Assembly: GCA_003864495.1 (NCBI GenBank)
Contig: ML133455.1
Span: 2,480,001 to 2,544,000, forward strand
Length of the DNA: 64,000 nucleotides
Direction of reading: 5' to 3'
Source of the DNA: Nemopilema nomurai
Lineage: Eukaryota > Cnidaria > Scyphozoa > Rhizostomeae > Rhizostomatidae
Of this stretch, positions 12,322 through 24,850 are shown one piece after another (the stretch's first letter is position 1; every line of letters begins with the position of its first letter). The notes beneath the pieces are model-generated. The model saw only the letters and a list, made by a program, of their open reading frames with translations. It ran no database searches and had not been told where the DNA came from. The position numbers were made by a program, and so were the translations under genes.

Positions 12322-15300
12322 TGAATGAATCACACTGCCCTGAATCAACATCAAAACTTGCAACAAACAGCCTTAAGGATTGGTGGTATGGCTTCCAAAG
12401 CTCCTGACAATGGTTTTACAAGCAGGCATTTGTCAGAATTTGTTTGAAAGCACACATCTTATCCAATACTTTGCTATTCATCTTCTGCATCCTTCATTTT
12501 ACATGTATCCAATACCATGCCACATGTAGCTAATGTAGCTACATAATATCAGACACATCTGAGTCTACTATACCAGAAATTTTCACTTTTTTCCTTTTCC
12601 TGCTGCATTTTCATAATAGAACTGTTGTCAATGTTTCTTTATGTACCAATATAATAATACCTTATCAGACTTAATTTCAACGGCACCACTAATGGCGGCT
12701 CAGGTCACCAAAAGTGGTCTAACACTCTTTAGGACCAGCGTAAAATGGGCCCATAAAGTTAAAAACTGCCAAAATTGAAGTCCTTCTATTTTAACTTTGT
12801 CAATGAAAGCTAAACTCAAAATTACTTCCTCTCCTGTTTTACCATAGTTATAACAATTCAAGATTGTTTTTTAAATATGAATTTCCATTCTCAACTGATT
12901 ACCACGAATCATAAGTGTATGCAACCGTAAAGTATATGTCAAGAATGCGTATGATCAGGCCATAGACCTCCAGAACTGTGATGAGAATCCATTCTAATAT
13001 GCCTTTGATAAGCCTATAAGAACAGATCTAGCAGTTGTTCTTTTCTTAAGTCTTAAGTGAGTTGTAGTAATGTGTGTTGGTTGGTTAAACACTTAACCCT
13101 GAAAGCAAAGCCGACAGCTTCGCTTTTATATGGTTACAGATTTTGTTAACATGGCTCTTTCAAATTGTTAATGCTGAGGGGAAAACACTGGTCGGTCTAT
13201 ATTTCTCTTTACCAGCCTTGTCCCCTTTTTGGAAATGAATGAAATGCTAACCATTCTGGTACGTTTCATTAGAAATAGTTTTTTAGTATTTTAGAGATGG
13301 AATCTATGCTTTTTAAGAATTGGAAAGGGAATTTTATCGGCTCTTGGTCTAGTATTTATTTAGATGTTACTTTCACTAACCATTTTTTATGTTACGTCAT
13401 TACGTCAAGGATACAGCTATTTTATCTTGAGCATGCATATCTTCGTTTTTTCCAGGAGTGGAGGGGGGTTGTGGTAGAAACTAGGGTGCAACTTACGCTC
13501 TAGACTCCGTGTGGTTTTCTTGCTTTTAATCCTCAGGATTAACAAAAATATCATCCTTGGGCTCGTTAATACCTCAATTTTTGCCGCAATTTTTGTTGAA
13601 AATTAACGCCGGTTTTCCTGAATTTGTTGCGAAAAGGGCCCCAAGAACTCCTGCCCTAATTAAAGCCGCCTGTCAAAATAAACTCTAATAAAGGCCGGCG
13701 GAATTAAGGCCGATAAAGTATTATCGTAAAAAAATTGTTCTGTAATCTGTAACGCTGTATTTGTTCATTTGCACAGTAATTGCTTAAAATGGAATGTTCT
13801 TCTGACAACCTTTGGAATTGTGTAAAGTTAATTGGAACTGTTGTGATTTTTGAGATAAACAATAGATGTTTGTATTCACGAAACTTGACTTTCAGCTACA
13901 TGAGAATTTATGAACTTATGTTGAGTCGTACAACTGGCATCTTTCCCTGGTGCAAAATCTTATTTGTCAATATGTTTTTAAAGTGACATTATACATTTTT
14001 CAAAGCGATATTATATCTAAACCGTGAAAAGAGGCAATCATATTGAAAATAACAAGTTTGAAGAAGCTTCAACTACCCGGTTTTCTCGTAGCAAGAGGGC
14101 GTTACCACGTGATCGCTACCCAATTTTGTGCTTCATTAAAATTAACAACACAGTCTCTGTTCCATGGGTAGACTTCATGTCCGAAATCAAGCTAGTAATG
14201 TATTAAATGTATCAGATCGAGTTTGTATGCTTCTGTAAACTTTTTTGTTTCCATTGTTCCGTTTAGTTAAGGCTAAAGATCAAAACTGTTCACTGCAAAC
14301 TTGTCTGTCTCTGACTAACATTGATGGATTTTTACAATTGATGGATTTCTCTATTATTATTTTTATTATTATTGCACTTATACGGATTCCGAAGATAATG
14401 ATAACATTGCCAGAAATGCCCTAAACAAGATGCCACTCCCTAATCTGCAGTCCTTACGGTGCCCCTAACCGCAATCATTTGCCAACTTGGAGTGCCTCTG
14501 TATGCATCACTTTAGTTTTTGATAATAAGTAACAAGGAGCATGTTTCAAAAAATTAGAAAATTGGTAAAAGAGAAAACTTTGCACCATAGCCCTTTTTGA
14601 ATAACTGCTGAGAACACCTTCCCTTTCTCTACGGCATATGGAAAATTCCAATTCATGACTTATTTAATCGTTGAAATTATCATCGACAAGTACGTATAAT
14701 TGTTTTCGTCTTTCTAAATTCCGAAGAACTGAGACAAAATCTTCATTCGTGGTACAAATAAAACATTGAGACAAGTATACTATATTTTAGCACATTATTT
14801 ACATGTCGAAGTTTATTCAAGAACCTTTTCGCAGAAAATTTGCTTGAAAGCAATTACTATTTTGCAAAGTGCCAGAACTTCAATTCACAGCATCACTTCG
14901 AGAATGGCAATATAACGTCATTTAGTTGCATTTGTTTGGAGGGGGGAGGGGGTGGCTAAGATATGCAGAACGAATGTGTTATAGCTGGTATCTTATTGAC
15001 GCAAAATTTGAATTCGCGCAAATGTGATCATCATTGGAGATGCAAGCTGGCGTGTGTCTGAATAAAGGCAGGGAAAAGGGTGCTTAAAGGTAAAATCAGA
15101 TGGATGATGGTACACGTGCAGGAGTGGGGAAAAGTGAAATGTATAGATCCCCTAGAAGATGAAAGTATCTAACATTTAGTCTGGTAAGCACCAAATGAGA
15201 TGAAAGTTAAGTGGGCATGTGAAAATATTGGGAAACACGAAAAAGCCCTGTTTCGAAAAATCTTCGAGGGCACGTTTCACATATCAAGGTTTACAAGACT

Positions 15301-15982
15301 CTATGTGAAATGACTTCCGCGCTGTGTAGGCGTGATAGTGAATAGTCTTGAGGCTAAATGATTCATTTTCCATTTCTTCGTGATTTTGTCTATGGACTAC
15401 AAAGCCTTCTTTAGAGCACAATGCAGAGTCACTTATACTTCTTTGAGTCATCTGGTCTCACGTGCACATAGCCATGCAGACATGGAAAGGGTTTTGAGAA
15501 TCGGCACAAACACACAGTCCTATTAACGAACGTTAGCTTCCCAGATCTTGCGTGTTTGAAGTCCCAAGCTGTTTTGCGAGGCCTGTTTCTAGAAGGAGAG
15601 ATTCTTAAATCAACGAAACGGACACAGAGTGGCGATTGAAGACATTTGAGTTGGAGGATTTGATTTTCCATGGCTGATTTGGGGCGCTGTTATGAGCTGA
15701 ATCGATTCTTGATAGCAACTGCGTGCCATTTGACGAGCACCTCTGAATGCGATTTGCTGGTAAGGTGTTGCTTCATACACCTAATGGCGCTAATTTCCAT
15801 TTTGTGTCCTATTACGAAATGAGTAAGGCCATTATGCATTCTTGGACTGTCTCCTGTGAGTTAGCGCCGACGTCGCCCGACCAAACATGGGCTTTGCGTG
15901 TCTCCTGGGGCAACGACTGGGAATTGGGCTGTTGTCAGCCAAAGAAGGACCTTTTGTGAGCGACTTTGGTACATCGTACAAA

Positions 15983-15988
15983 TATAAA
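15983..15988 (+). promoter_or_regulatory. TATAAA box, candidate promoter of the orphan gene
   Basis: A TATAAA lies about 460 nt upstream of the single-exon orphan ORF. An unspliced 5' UTR between the two is possible. Support is motif plus position only. Confidence 0.25.
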
Positions 15989-16446
15989 CCAGCTCGAAAG
16001 CCACCATTTGAATAATAATCAAAAAACGCGCTAAACATACGATAAACAGAACATTGATTACTGTGGACGGACACTTTTACACTTTAAGTTGTTGATATTG
16101 GTCGAAAACGAAGATAAAATATTTGCAAGGATTATACGTTCAATAGACTAACTTGCCAACACGACATTTTGAAGTTGTAATTTGGAAGTTGCGGATTTGG
16201 AATTTGTGATAAGACAGCGTATCTTTGTTTGTTGATACAAAGGAGAAGGCAAAATGAATTGTACAATTGTATTTAAAGTGAAATTGTGTGAAAGCGAGTT
16301 GATTTTGGTGTTTTGGAACCTGCCTTAGGCTGGTAGTTAATCGATTTAACGTCATCAATCTACTGCATTGCCACATTGCTGATCCGAGGAAACAGCAAAA
16401 GATCACAAGACATCGGGAGACGAAGGTCGACGTCATACTCTTTCGG

Positions 16447-17208
16447 ATGGCGCTCGGAGTTCCCGGGATGCACCGGAAAAACCCAAACTTATCCTTGATA
16501 TTACCAAAGATTGAGCAAGAGTTGGCCGGAAAGGAAAGAAACTTCGGCAAGAATGACGTCACATCTCCCAAGTCGCAGAAATCACCAAGGCAGGATCGAA
16601 TGGCAGTATCGTTTCCATCGTTGACAGAAGACAGCAATAATAACGGGATACACGAAAAGAATCGCAACTGCGTGCACGAGAGGAATAAAAACTACGTGCA
16701 CGATAGAGGAACGATAAGCACGAGATATCATAATCTTCACGGAAATGCACTACACGGTTCGCCACCGAGAAAAACTGTTAATTTACAGCTTGGAAAAAGG
16801 GGAAAATTAAAGCTGAAAAAGGACGAAAATTCGGATGCATTTGTGTTACGACGCGAACAACCTATCGACCTATCGCCGTCGTCGAACGAGAGGAACTACA
16901 TAATACAACGCGAATCGAAGGTAGTAAACCCGAATTTGACGGCGAAAGACTCAAGCCGAAAGAATTGCAACCAAGCCCAAAAGCGGGTTCAAAACTGCAG
17001 CATCCTTGGCAAGAGAGAGGGCGAGTCAACACAGGAGAAGTTGTACATGGAACTTAAGAGACAAGAGCCCATTGATGTGGACAGGAGCATAGAAATTGGA
17101 TCGATAAAAAAATGCAGCGTCTGGATGGAAATGTGGTTTGACGAAGACGGACGACCCAAACTGGACACTGAAGATGACATTTACTCAGCAAACGAGGACT
17201 TGATGTAG
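16447..17208 (+). CDS. Orphan disordered basic protein with a PIDLS motif
   Basis: An intronless ORF of 253 aa whose family I do not recognise. It is far longer than chance ORFs in this AT-rich window. Composition is low in hydrophobics and rich in Lys, Arg, Asn, Ser and Glu, so it is probably disordered. Visible features: a short hydrophobic LSLILP patch (15-20); an imperfect 8-9 residue tandem repeat, HEKNRNCV / HERNKNYV / HDRG (69-88); a basic segment GKRGKLKLKKDE (116-127) that could be a nuclear-localisation signal; REQPIDLSPSS (136-146), matching the PxDLS motif by which transcription factors bind the corepressor CtBP; a related EPIDVD (207-212); and an acidic C-terminus with two Trp. 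A nuclear regulatory role is inference. A lineage-restricted gene or retrocopy are both possible. Confidence 0.6.
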   Translation: MALGVPGMHRKNPNLSLILPKIEQELAGKERNFGKNDVTSPKSQKSPRQDRMAVSFPSLTEDSNNNGIHEKNRNCVHERNKNYVHDRGTISTRYHNLHGNALHGSPPRKTVNLQLGKRGKLKLKKDENSDAFVLRREQPIDLSPSSNERNYIIQRESKVVNPNLTAKDSSRKNCNQAQKRVQNCSILGKREGESTQEKLYMELKRQEPIDVDRSIEIGSIKKCSVWMEMWFDEDGRPKLDTEDDIYSANEDLM

Positions 17209-18880
17209 CGATAAGCGAGGACAAACAGATGCTTACGCTTGAATAGACTTTGAAATATCACGTCGTGCCTTTAATTAAGCAACTTATCCTTAGATGTCGA
17301 TAAAGGCCGTGGTGGTTATGAATTTCTTTGTATGAAAATGGCGTATAGGGTCAAAATAATCTAAGAAATCAAATGTTGAATTAACAACCGATAAAGATTC
17401 AAGCATATTATTGAGTTTTAGCTTACTAACTATTATTTTCAAAAAATCAAGAGACCATGTAATGACTGAGTATTTAATTTTTCATCACAAAATTTTTGTT
17501 ACTCTCTAGAAAAATTATTGAGATTTTTTACAAATACCTGTTAAAACGATAACTTGAAAATGTGATCTTTAAACATCAGATAGTTTTTATAGCCTCAAAG
17601 ATAAAATAGGAGTTGGCAAAAGAGAAATTGTGAGTATTTCACTCGACCTGGGTGGAATTCGAGCCAACATGGGTTTCTCTGCCGTGCATTTATAGACGAC
17701 AAAAGCGACCCCAGTTTATTTTGATCATAATCAATAGTTAAAATAAATACGGAGAAAATGACAAAACGATTCAATAGTTTCTGGTCTTTGAAGTGTTTAT
17801 TGAAACAAATGATGGTACTACCAAAAAGACACTTCGACATCAACTTACATCTTCTCGAAAACATTGCTTAGGGTCGCAAGTTCCATTAAAACTTTTCCCT
17901 TGACCTGTAACCAAAGGTAACTATGTTTTAATCAACTGGATGAAACAGCGGTAAAATTTTAATAGTATGAATTAATATGGAACAATAAAAGAACAGAACG
18001 TTAAAAAGCAACTGGGTCAGAGAGGACGGAGTTCCTTGCCCTGAACGTGAAGGGTGGATGGCAGTGCAGAATAACCATTGTCAGAATTGACAGATTAGTT
18101 TGGAATAGCTTTTAGTCAGAAGCTGATCACGAGAGAACGGAAAGAAAAACTATCTGCTGCAAAACCGACAGAATTAGGAAAATACACAAGCAACGTTGTA
18201 CTGCTTCTCGTTTATTATCAAGAATCAGCTTTAGAGATGCAGGCAAATGACAGCATCGTAATTTTTTTTTGGGTCAACATTGATACATCTCTTGGTTGCA
18301 AACTTTCATAAACATGATTTCACATTAATAAAATACCTCATATAAATCTACAAAGCGTCAATTCTACTGCTTCAAAAACCAAATAAAGAAAAACTGCCTT
18401 AAGTAAGCCGTGAATTGTAAGAATAATTAGATGTGATGTCGACAAAATTTGTATTCCAATGTATAGCAGCTTATGATAAGGGGTCTCAGGGCCTTGCCTG
18501 AAATGAGGCATACTCTTTAATATGTAGCGGTTCCAAGATGACTCTTGATAACTTACATCAAGCATTGCGTATACCGAGAGCAATTCATTGGAAGCAGCAA
18601 AAAATCATTGCACACTTGCAGTTGGCGAAATTACCTGTCTTTGCACGGAAAGATATCTTGCCACACATAGAGTCGTTTAATATTATCATGACTAATTATA
18701 TGCCAATCCTAAGTAGATGCTTTCACGGGGAACATTTGTTGATAAAGATGGTTAATTACAAAGAATTACTCTACATTCAGCTTCTCGGCTTCCTTTCTTA
18801 GTACATCGTTGGCAGGACGAATTAAAGCCGATAAACCGTGCAATTAAATAGGTTCTTCTATCTACTTGTGCATTCTTCGC
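17209..18880. other. Intergenic interval, convergent 3' ends
   Basis: This interval lies between the 3' end of the orphan gene (+) and the 3' end of cystinosin (-). An AATAAA occurs near 17983 on the plus strand. ORFs at 17595, 18338 and 18538 show no motif. I see no further gene. Confidence 0.5.
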
Positions 18881-21800
18881 TCATGAAAGGTACGATCTGC
18901 GGGTATCAACCCCGTTGTAATTCGGGTTGTACGCAGGAGGGGGTGACGGCCCGCGGGCCTCTCTAGAAGTTTCACTGCGGCCGACATTGTCAGCAGCGTT
19001 GACTCCGGTTGAGTCTGGTATTCTCTCGTAATCATCTTGGGTTCTTTTCCGGTAGAGTATGTAGTGCTGGACCATGAAGAGCAAATCAAAGAGGATCGAA
19101 AATAGACCTAGGCCAAACTTCGTCAAGTCGCCAAATAAAGAGTTCCATTCATCTGCAAAAAAATAGATATTAAGGGCTTATAAAAATAATGGATATGATA
19201 CAACAGTTACTATTGCTTGCCTAGCATTTACAGAAGAGCATGGTATTGAAAATGGTTTTTAAGAAAACAGGATAATAATTGAAAAAGTACAGTATGTAGA
19301 AAGAAAAAAGCATTGTGTCTGATGGTAAAGTTGGTTTTGTGTGAGCAATATTGAACCTTACTCTTGGCTTTGACGTTTCACGTTACCTCTATGCAAACCA
19401 GAAACAAAACCTTTTTCTAGTCGTTGAATATTGTTTACAATTATGGCGATACGGTGTGCTCAGAGGATGGTATGAGACATTACTCGTGTCAGAAAAGGAA
19501 ACTGCGAGGGAAGAGAAGATGTGATGAAAGGTGATAATCGTGACTATGATCAAAGATGGTGAAGCATTGGTCATTCTCTAATTCAATATAAAATGCTCGA
19601 TAGACTAACAGAGCATTGCTTGCTAGCTCGACGGACAAACTTCCGTTGTTGTAGTAAAGGTGTGGTCAATAAGCCCTTGGATTGTACAACTGAGTTGTTT
19701 TACGTCTATATAAAGAAGAAGAATTAATAGGAAAGTGGCAAACCATTATTGTGAGCAAGCAGGAACAGCTGCAGCATGCTTAGGGAACCACCAGTGAAGT
19801 CTAAAAGAACGTTGCCAATACTCCATCCGACTGTGCTTTTTCTCCTAAAGTTCATGTACGCCTAAAAGCAACAAAAGGAAGAGATCGATACAAAACTAAG
19901 ACCCAGTCACATTAAATGTTTGAAATTTAGAAATACTTTCATTAAATTTAGCTTCCAATATTTCAAATCAATGAAAATTTCATTGGAAGACTAAAATTCA
20001 TCTATAACTTTCCATTGATTCTGCAACATTTTAAGCCAGTCAACTGAAATAAATTCTGATTGAACATGAACAAACTAGAACCGCCAGTATTGTCTGCAGA
20101 TTTTGGAAGGTACGGGGATACTTACTAGGAAAACAAGTACATAGGCGATGTAAAGGATGTTGATTGTCATAAACTAGTAACGCAATTACTGCTCTGGAGG
20201 AAATAAAGGCAACATGAAGAAAAATGGTCCAACCAATTTCAAGATGACGTTGGTTAAGGGCGGTGACCAACTCTAACAGATATGCAATTCTCTACATATA
20301 TAGATTGTTCGTGAGACCTCTACTAAAGAATTACCTGAATTGTACGTAGAAATCGCTAGGATTTCAATTAAAATTGCCTATATTGAATGTAGGAATTGCC
20401 AGGAGTGTATAAAGGAATAGCTTGGATTGCATATGGGATATCGTCATCATCATCATTGTTTAAAACGTCTGTTTTCCATACTAGCGTTGGTTTGGTTGAT
20501 TGAAACTTTCGAAGCAGCACGGTCGAAACCAAATTCTATCCAGTCTCTTTTTGCGTAAGTCCTCTGTTATGTTATGCTTCCACCTTTTGCACGATCTACT
20601 CCTTTTTAGCAATACCATGGACAACTTGGTACATTTGCTGAGCAAGTTCCCGTCGTCGGCTCTTTCCACATGTTTGACCTACCTAAGTCGTATCTCTTCT
20701 CAGTGCAACCAAGCCTACGAAGACCATCATCCTAGCCTTCACTACCACAAAGCATTTCTCACACAGGCGATCTACAATTTATCTTTCATTCTATGGGGAA
20801 AACGCAGGAGGATAGAAGCAACCTGCATCTAATTTACAACACAGAGCTTGTTTCTGCACCAACGCCTGTGCTAAGCATATCACTCAGGTAGCAGACCTGA
20901 TCCACAGCTGCATTTCTGCCATTACCAAGAGTGACTTGTCCCTCCAAAGCACAGCTGTCACATTCAAATTTCAGTTTCTTCTTCGAATTTCCTTACAAGC
21001 CACCGCATCTTTTATGAAGGCAAATCGAAATCCTTTGAGCGCAGTACATTCCAAAGGGGACATTACAAACAATCCATACCACCATCCAAAAGTTATAGAA
21101 AAACACATTATCTTTCATCTGATGTGTAGTCTATATCATCAACATGTAAGATGTGCAACATTTGCCAATATTTGTGCTATGGTTTTGTATGCTCCTTGAG
21201 GTGCATATTGCTTGCTGGTACAGTTTAGTTCTGGTTCCTCAAGTGTTGATCAGCTGCCTTAAAAGGTATCCTAAAGGATCCCACTCATGAGCTGATTATC
21301 AGTCATCATTATGAATTATTATCAATCATTAATTATTCATTAATAAATTTACTTCAGATGACCTACCTGTGGCATATACTTTATAAGTGTCACTGCAAGC
21401 TTGATGTATGAAAAGTAGTAGAGGTATGTCAACCAGGTGATCACCTTCACAAGGGTCAACACTAATGAAACAATCGCAAACAACCAAGCACCTGTCACCA
21501 AAACCTTTGCTACTCTTGATACTTTCTGTCCACCTTTCTACAACAAAACAAAAATTAAAGTAAAAGATTCAACTCGTAAAATGGCAAATAAATATGTCAT
21601 TATATGCATTTCAAAAATTCTCTTTCATTTGTTAAAGATATCTCTCCTTGGTTTGAACCAAAATGAAGATCAAAGATCATAAATTTTCCAACTTCTTTAG
21701 CACAAAATGTTAAACTACTACCATATATTTACCTCATACATTATACATTGCAATATTGTAATCAATGTGCAGAAAACCGCATGTATTGTAAAGAACACAT

Positions 21801-24800
21801 CATTTGACTCTACTGGAATAACATCACCACCATATTTGCCAAAGTACTCTAACTGAAAAGAAAAATAAAACTGGGATAGAACAATGAAACAAAGCATACT
21901 TATTTGAAAAAATCCAGCCCAAAGACATAAAATAGAAGTTATGACACATTTATTGTAGTAGAAAGTAGAAAACTGAGTGTGAGACAAAATTGACTTTTGC
22001 AGATTGCATGATGCCATTATGGTTAAATGCATTTATTGAAAAAATCCTTACCTGGATTGAATTGAAATAAAAGAGGCCAATGTTGAAGAAGAGATATGCT
22101 AAAAAGCCAGTTATGTTGTATGCCAAAAAATCAAAGTTCAATCCAATGACACTAAAAAAGATTTGATCACTTAGATTGGATTCCAAGCAACTTTTTCAAT
22201 TTCATTAAAAATTTCAGAACTTAATTAAAAGGCCTCATGGGGTTTTATAAGTAAATACTTGTTAAAAATGAGTTTCACAATTAAAACTTCAATGACTTAA
22301 ACTACCTTGCAGATGAAGAGATCAACTTTCATTTCTCCATTAAATCAGTTAAATTAAAAAACAAAATGATTAATGAAAAATCTTTCATAAAAAACTAGAA
22401 AGAATGGCAATAATTATAAGCTCACCACTTTCTCTTGTAATTCACCCATATCTAGAAAAGGTAGAATAGATTTTAAGGGCCAGCAATTTGTTAAGTAGAG
22501 GGGGGGGGGTAACATTTGAAAATGACTTTATTGTGTGTAGTGCTTGCAAAATATTTTTGAGCCAAAAAACAATAGAGAAATAAGAGTCGATTTAAAACAA
22601 CATTATTCTGCAGAGACCTAACTAAGCAGCACTTTAACTTAGCAGCACTTTGACACAAGGGCAGCAATTAAAATAAGGTGTACTTCAACTGGAATCAGCT
22701 CAGCCATCTGTATAGTAATAATGACAACAAAAGTGAGCTTGAGCTATCTGGTGGGCAAAGGTCTAAAAAAGAGCTTAAGTGCTACAATACCCTTTTCACC
22801 TAGTTTTCTATAAATTGTTGTAATTCTAAAATCTGAGTACGGCAGTTTAATTTCTTACTTGAGGATAAAATGATATGGACCAAGCAACAAAGTATGTCCA
22901 TCCAATGATTTCATTGATATCTGTTAGAAGTTTTGATCTAACAACTTTGATGTCAACATGAATTGCACCAATGCTAAAACAACAAACAATTGGGCATGTT
23001 AAATTATTAGAAAAGTAACACTCCTAAAATTTAATATGAAACAAATTACAGAACACCTCAAAAATATTTCAACCTATTTGAAAATTTTCAAGCCAAAGTG
23101 TTAGATTTAAACTCTGAAACCTTAAAAATATAGAAATTATAGCTCTAATAAAACTCTTGGTAAACTTCATAAATATTTATTGTCACATGTTTTATGATGA
23201 TTTATTGATGACATACTTATTAATTTCCTTTGACTTAGTTGTTGCTGTTATATGAGCTTCTCCTGGACTCTTTGCATGGATGAAGACAGCTATGGGTTGC
23301 ATGACATGATTTGCTTCAACAATTATCTAGTACACAATAAAGTATAAAACAGCATACGTGAAAGTGAAAAAAAAAAGTAGGGAGTGAAAGTAAAATATCA
23401 TGGAATGTTCTAAAACAGTGTAAAACAGCTTTATTATGGAGAAAAACATTAAAGAAACAAAAGTATTGAATTGTTGCAATGTAAAATATCTCTAGATAAA
23501 TGCTCTAGATAAATAAGAATGAACTATATTATAAGCTATTCTAAACAATTTCAAAGCCAGTTAAAAACACCAGTCTGTATTTAGCAAACTTATAGGTTTG
23601 AAAGTATATACTTTGAGTATATATCAAGCCTATTAGAGGTTTAAGAAGGATAAAGAATGTAAACTTACTGCATTAAGCAAAGGGCAAGCAATACTTGGAT
23701 TGGAGCTGTTCAATATGATGACAGCAGAATCGTTTAAGATGCCACTAAAATGATAAATGCAACTACATCATACTATAAATAACAATAACAAAAAAGAATA
23801 ACTATATGTATAGCCATTAATAATGAAGAAATTGAAAAGCATAACTGGTCAAGATTGACAGCTTCAAAATTCTGCTACTCTTTTTACATGGTCTCACAGT
23901 TGTGTCATCCAGTTCACTGTCATAAGGCCATCTGTCCATTCACAGACAAAATAAATCATTCTGAATGTGGATACTTGCGAAATCTCTGTATCTTTGAAGG
24001 GTGGTACAAAGTTCAGGTTTAAGGTAACAATTTGGTTCAGATTTTTGCATCATCACAATGCTATGACTTGGAAGGATATATTTTTGTAGAATGAAGCATA
24101 AAAGCATACAAGCATGAAAATCTTATATCACATTCAATTAATAATGTGAACAAAAACATATACAACAACTAATTCATGAAAATAAGCCAATAGCTAACTA
24201 GCCAAACCCTCAAGACTAACTCCTTGTTACATTTTCACCCAAAACCAAAAAGATTTGTATAAAAAAGACCAGATTTGCCACACATGTTAGTAGGGATTGG
24301 GGTAGTTAACGGTAACTCTCCCAGAATTAAAAAATAATTTAAAAAGAGATTCTTCTCAAAACATCATGCCATACCTGAACTGAATTGCAAATGTAGTGTG
24401 GTGCCCAGTTTCAACTGTATCGGCCTTTGTCACCACGAGAGTCACTTCACAGAAAATCAGATATTTTGAAACAGGAAGGAATATATCATTCGTATACAAA
24501 AAGAAATCTAACAAAACTTGCCCAGCTTACAGAAAAGAACTGATACCATGAAAAATATCTTTGGCTACAGTAAAGTAGGCGTGATTTTAGACAAAATTTT
24601 AGAACTCAAAAGGAGTGGCGGACTGGTTGAAACTTTTGAACCGAGGAGGCTTTGTACGTGTGTCAAAAGTAAGGGTGTTGTATTTTTCGCTTCCAATTAA
24701 ACATTTCGATTAGGAAAGGCTTCTCTAGCGAGATTTTTCTGAAGAATGAAGAAATAACAAAAGCTCACCTCCTCTGTGGCTAGCATTATCGGCAAAAGTT

Positions 24801-24850
24801 GAGCCTGCTAGGAAAGTAATTGTTGCGATGAGCAGAAAAGCCGGCCGCAT
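18881..24850 (-). CDS. CTNS: Cystinosin, lysosomal cystine/H+ symporter
   Basis: Eleven exons: 24769-24850, 24375-24444, 23669-23744, 23217-23326, 22859-22973, 22426-22451 (26 nt), 22052-22151, 21733-21852, 21367-21537, 19744-19861, 18881-19152. They total 1260 nt, 419 aa; human has 367. All phases join. An N-terminal signal peptide (1-20) and luminal domain with N-glycosylation sequons are followed by [17 protein letters not shown], the first PQ-loop. Other conserved blocks are [45 protein letters not shown] (second PQ-loop) and [17 protein letters not shown], then [16 protein letters not shown]. The protein exports cystine from lysosomes with protons. The cytosolic tail after YRKR is about 50 residues longer than in human and lacks its GYDQL signal, but it has YERI and PPAY. 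Confidence 0.96.
20440..21200. repeat. Probable degraded interspersed repeat in a CTNS intron
   Basis: After a short CATCATCATCATT run near 20447 comes AAAACGTCTGTTTTCCAT, then GCGTTGGTTTGGTTGATTG. This resembles a phrase I recall from invertebrate SINE/LINE 3' ends that starts at a similar microsatellite. The following 0.7 kb carries several ORFs on both strands but no recognisable protein. It falls between CTNS exons 9 and 10 (about 1.5 kb, the longest intron). The extent is a guess. Confidence 0.3.

Larger units (their letters stand above)
12100..16446. other. Intergenic interval
   Basis: After the ARL16 poly(A) signal I find no supportable gene. ORFs at 13297, 13780, 14024, 15429 (-), 15747 and 15832 (-) are short, overlapping and motif-free. 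The last few hundred bases are probably the promoter and 5' UTR of the orphan gene at 16447, with a TATAAA at 15983. Confidence 0.5.

Noticed and set aside
16140..16765. 175- and 68-codon minus-strand ORFs
   Set aside because: They overlap the orphan gene on the other strand, show no motif, and lie in its 5' region; the plus frame is longer and better composed.
17640..17700. Minus-strand GGCTCGAATTCCA, resembling a tRNA T-arm
   Set aside because: The acceptor and D arms are not recognisable; at best a decayed SINE.
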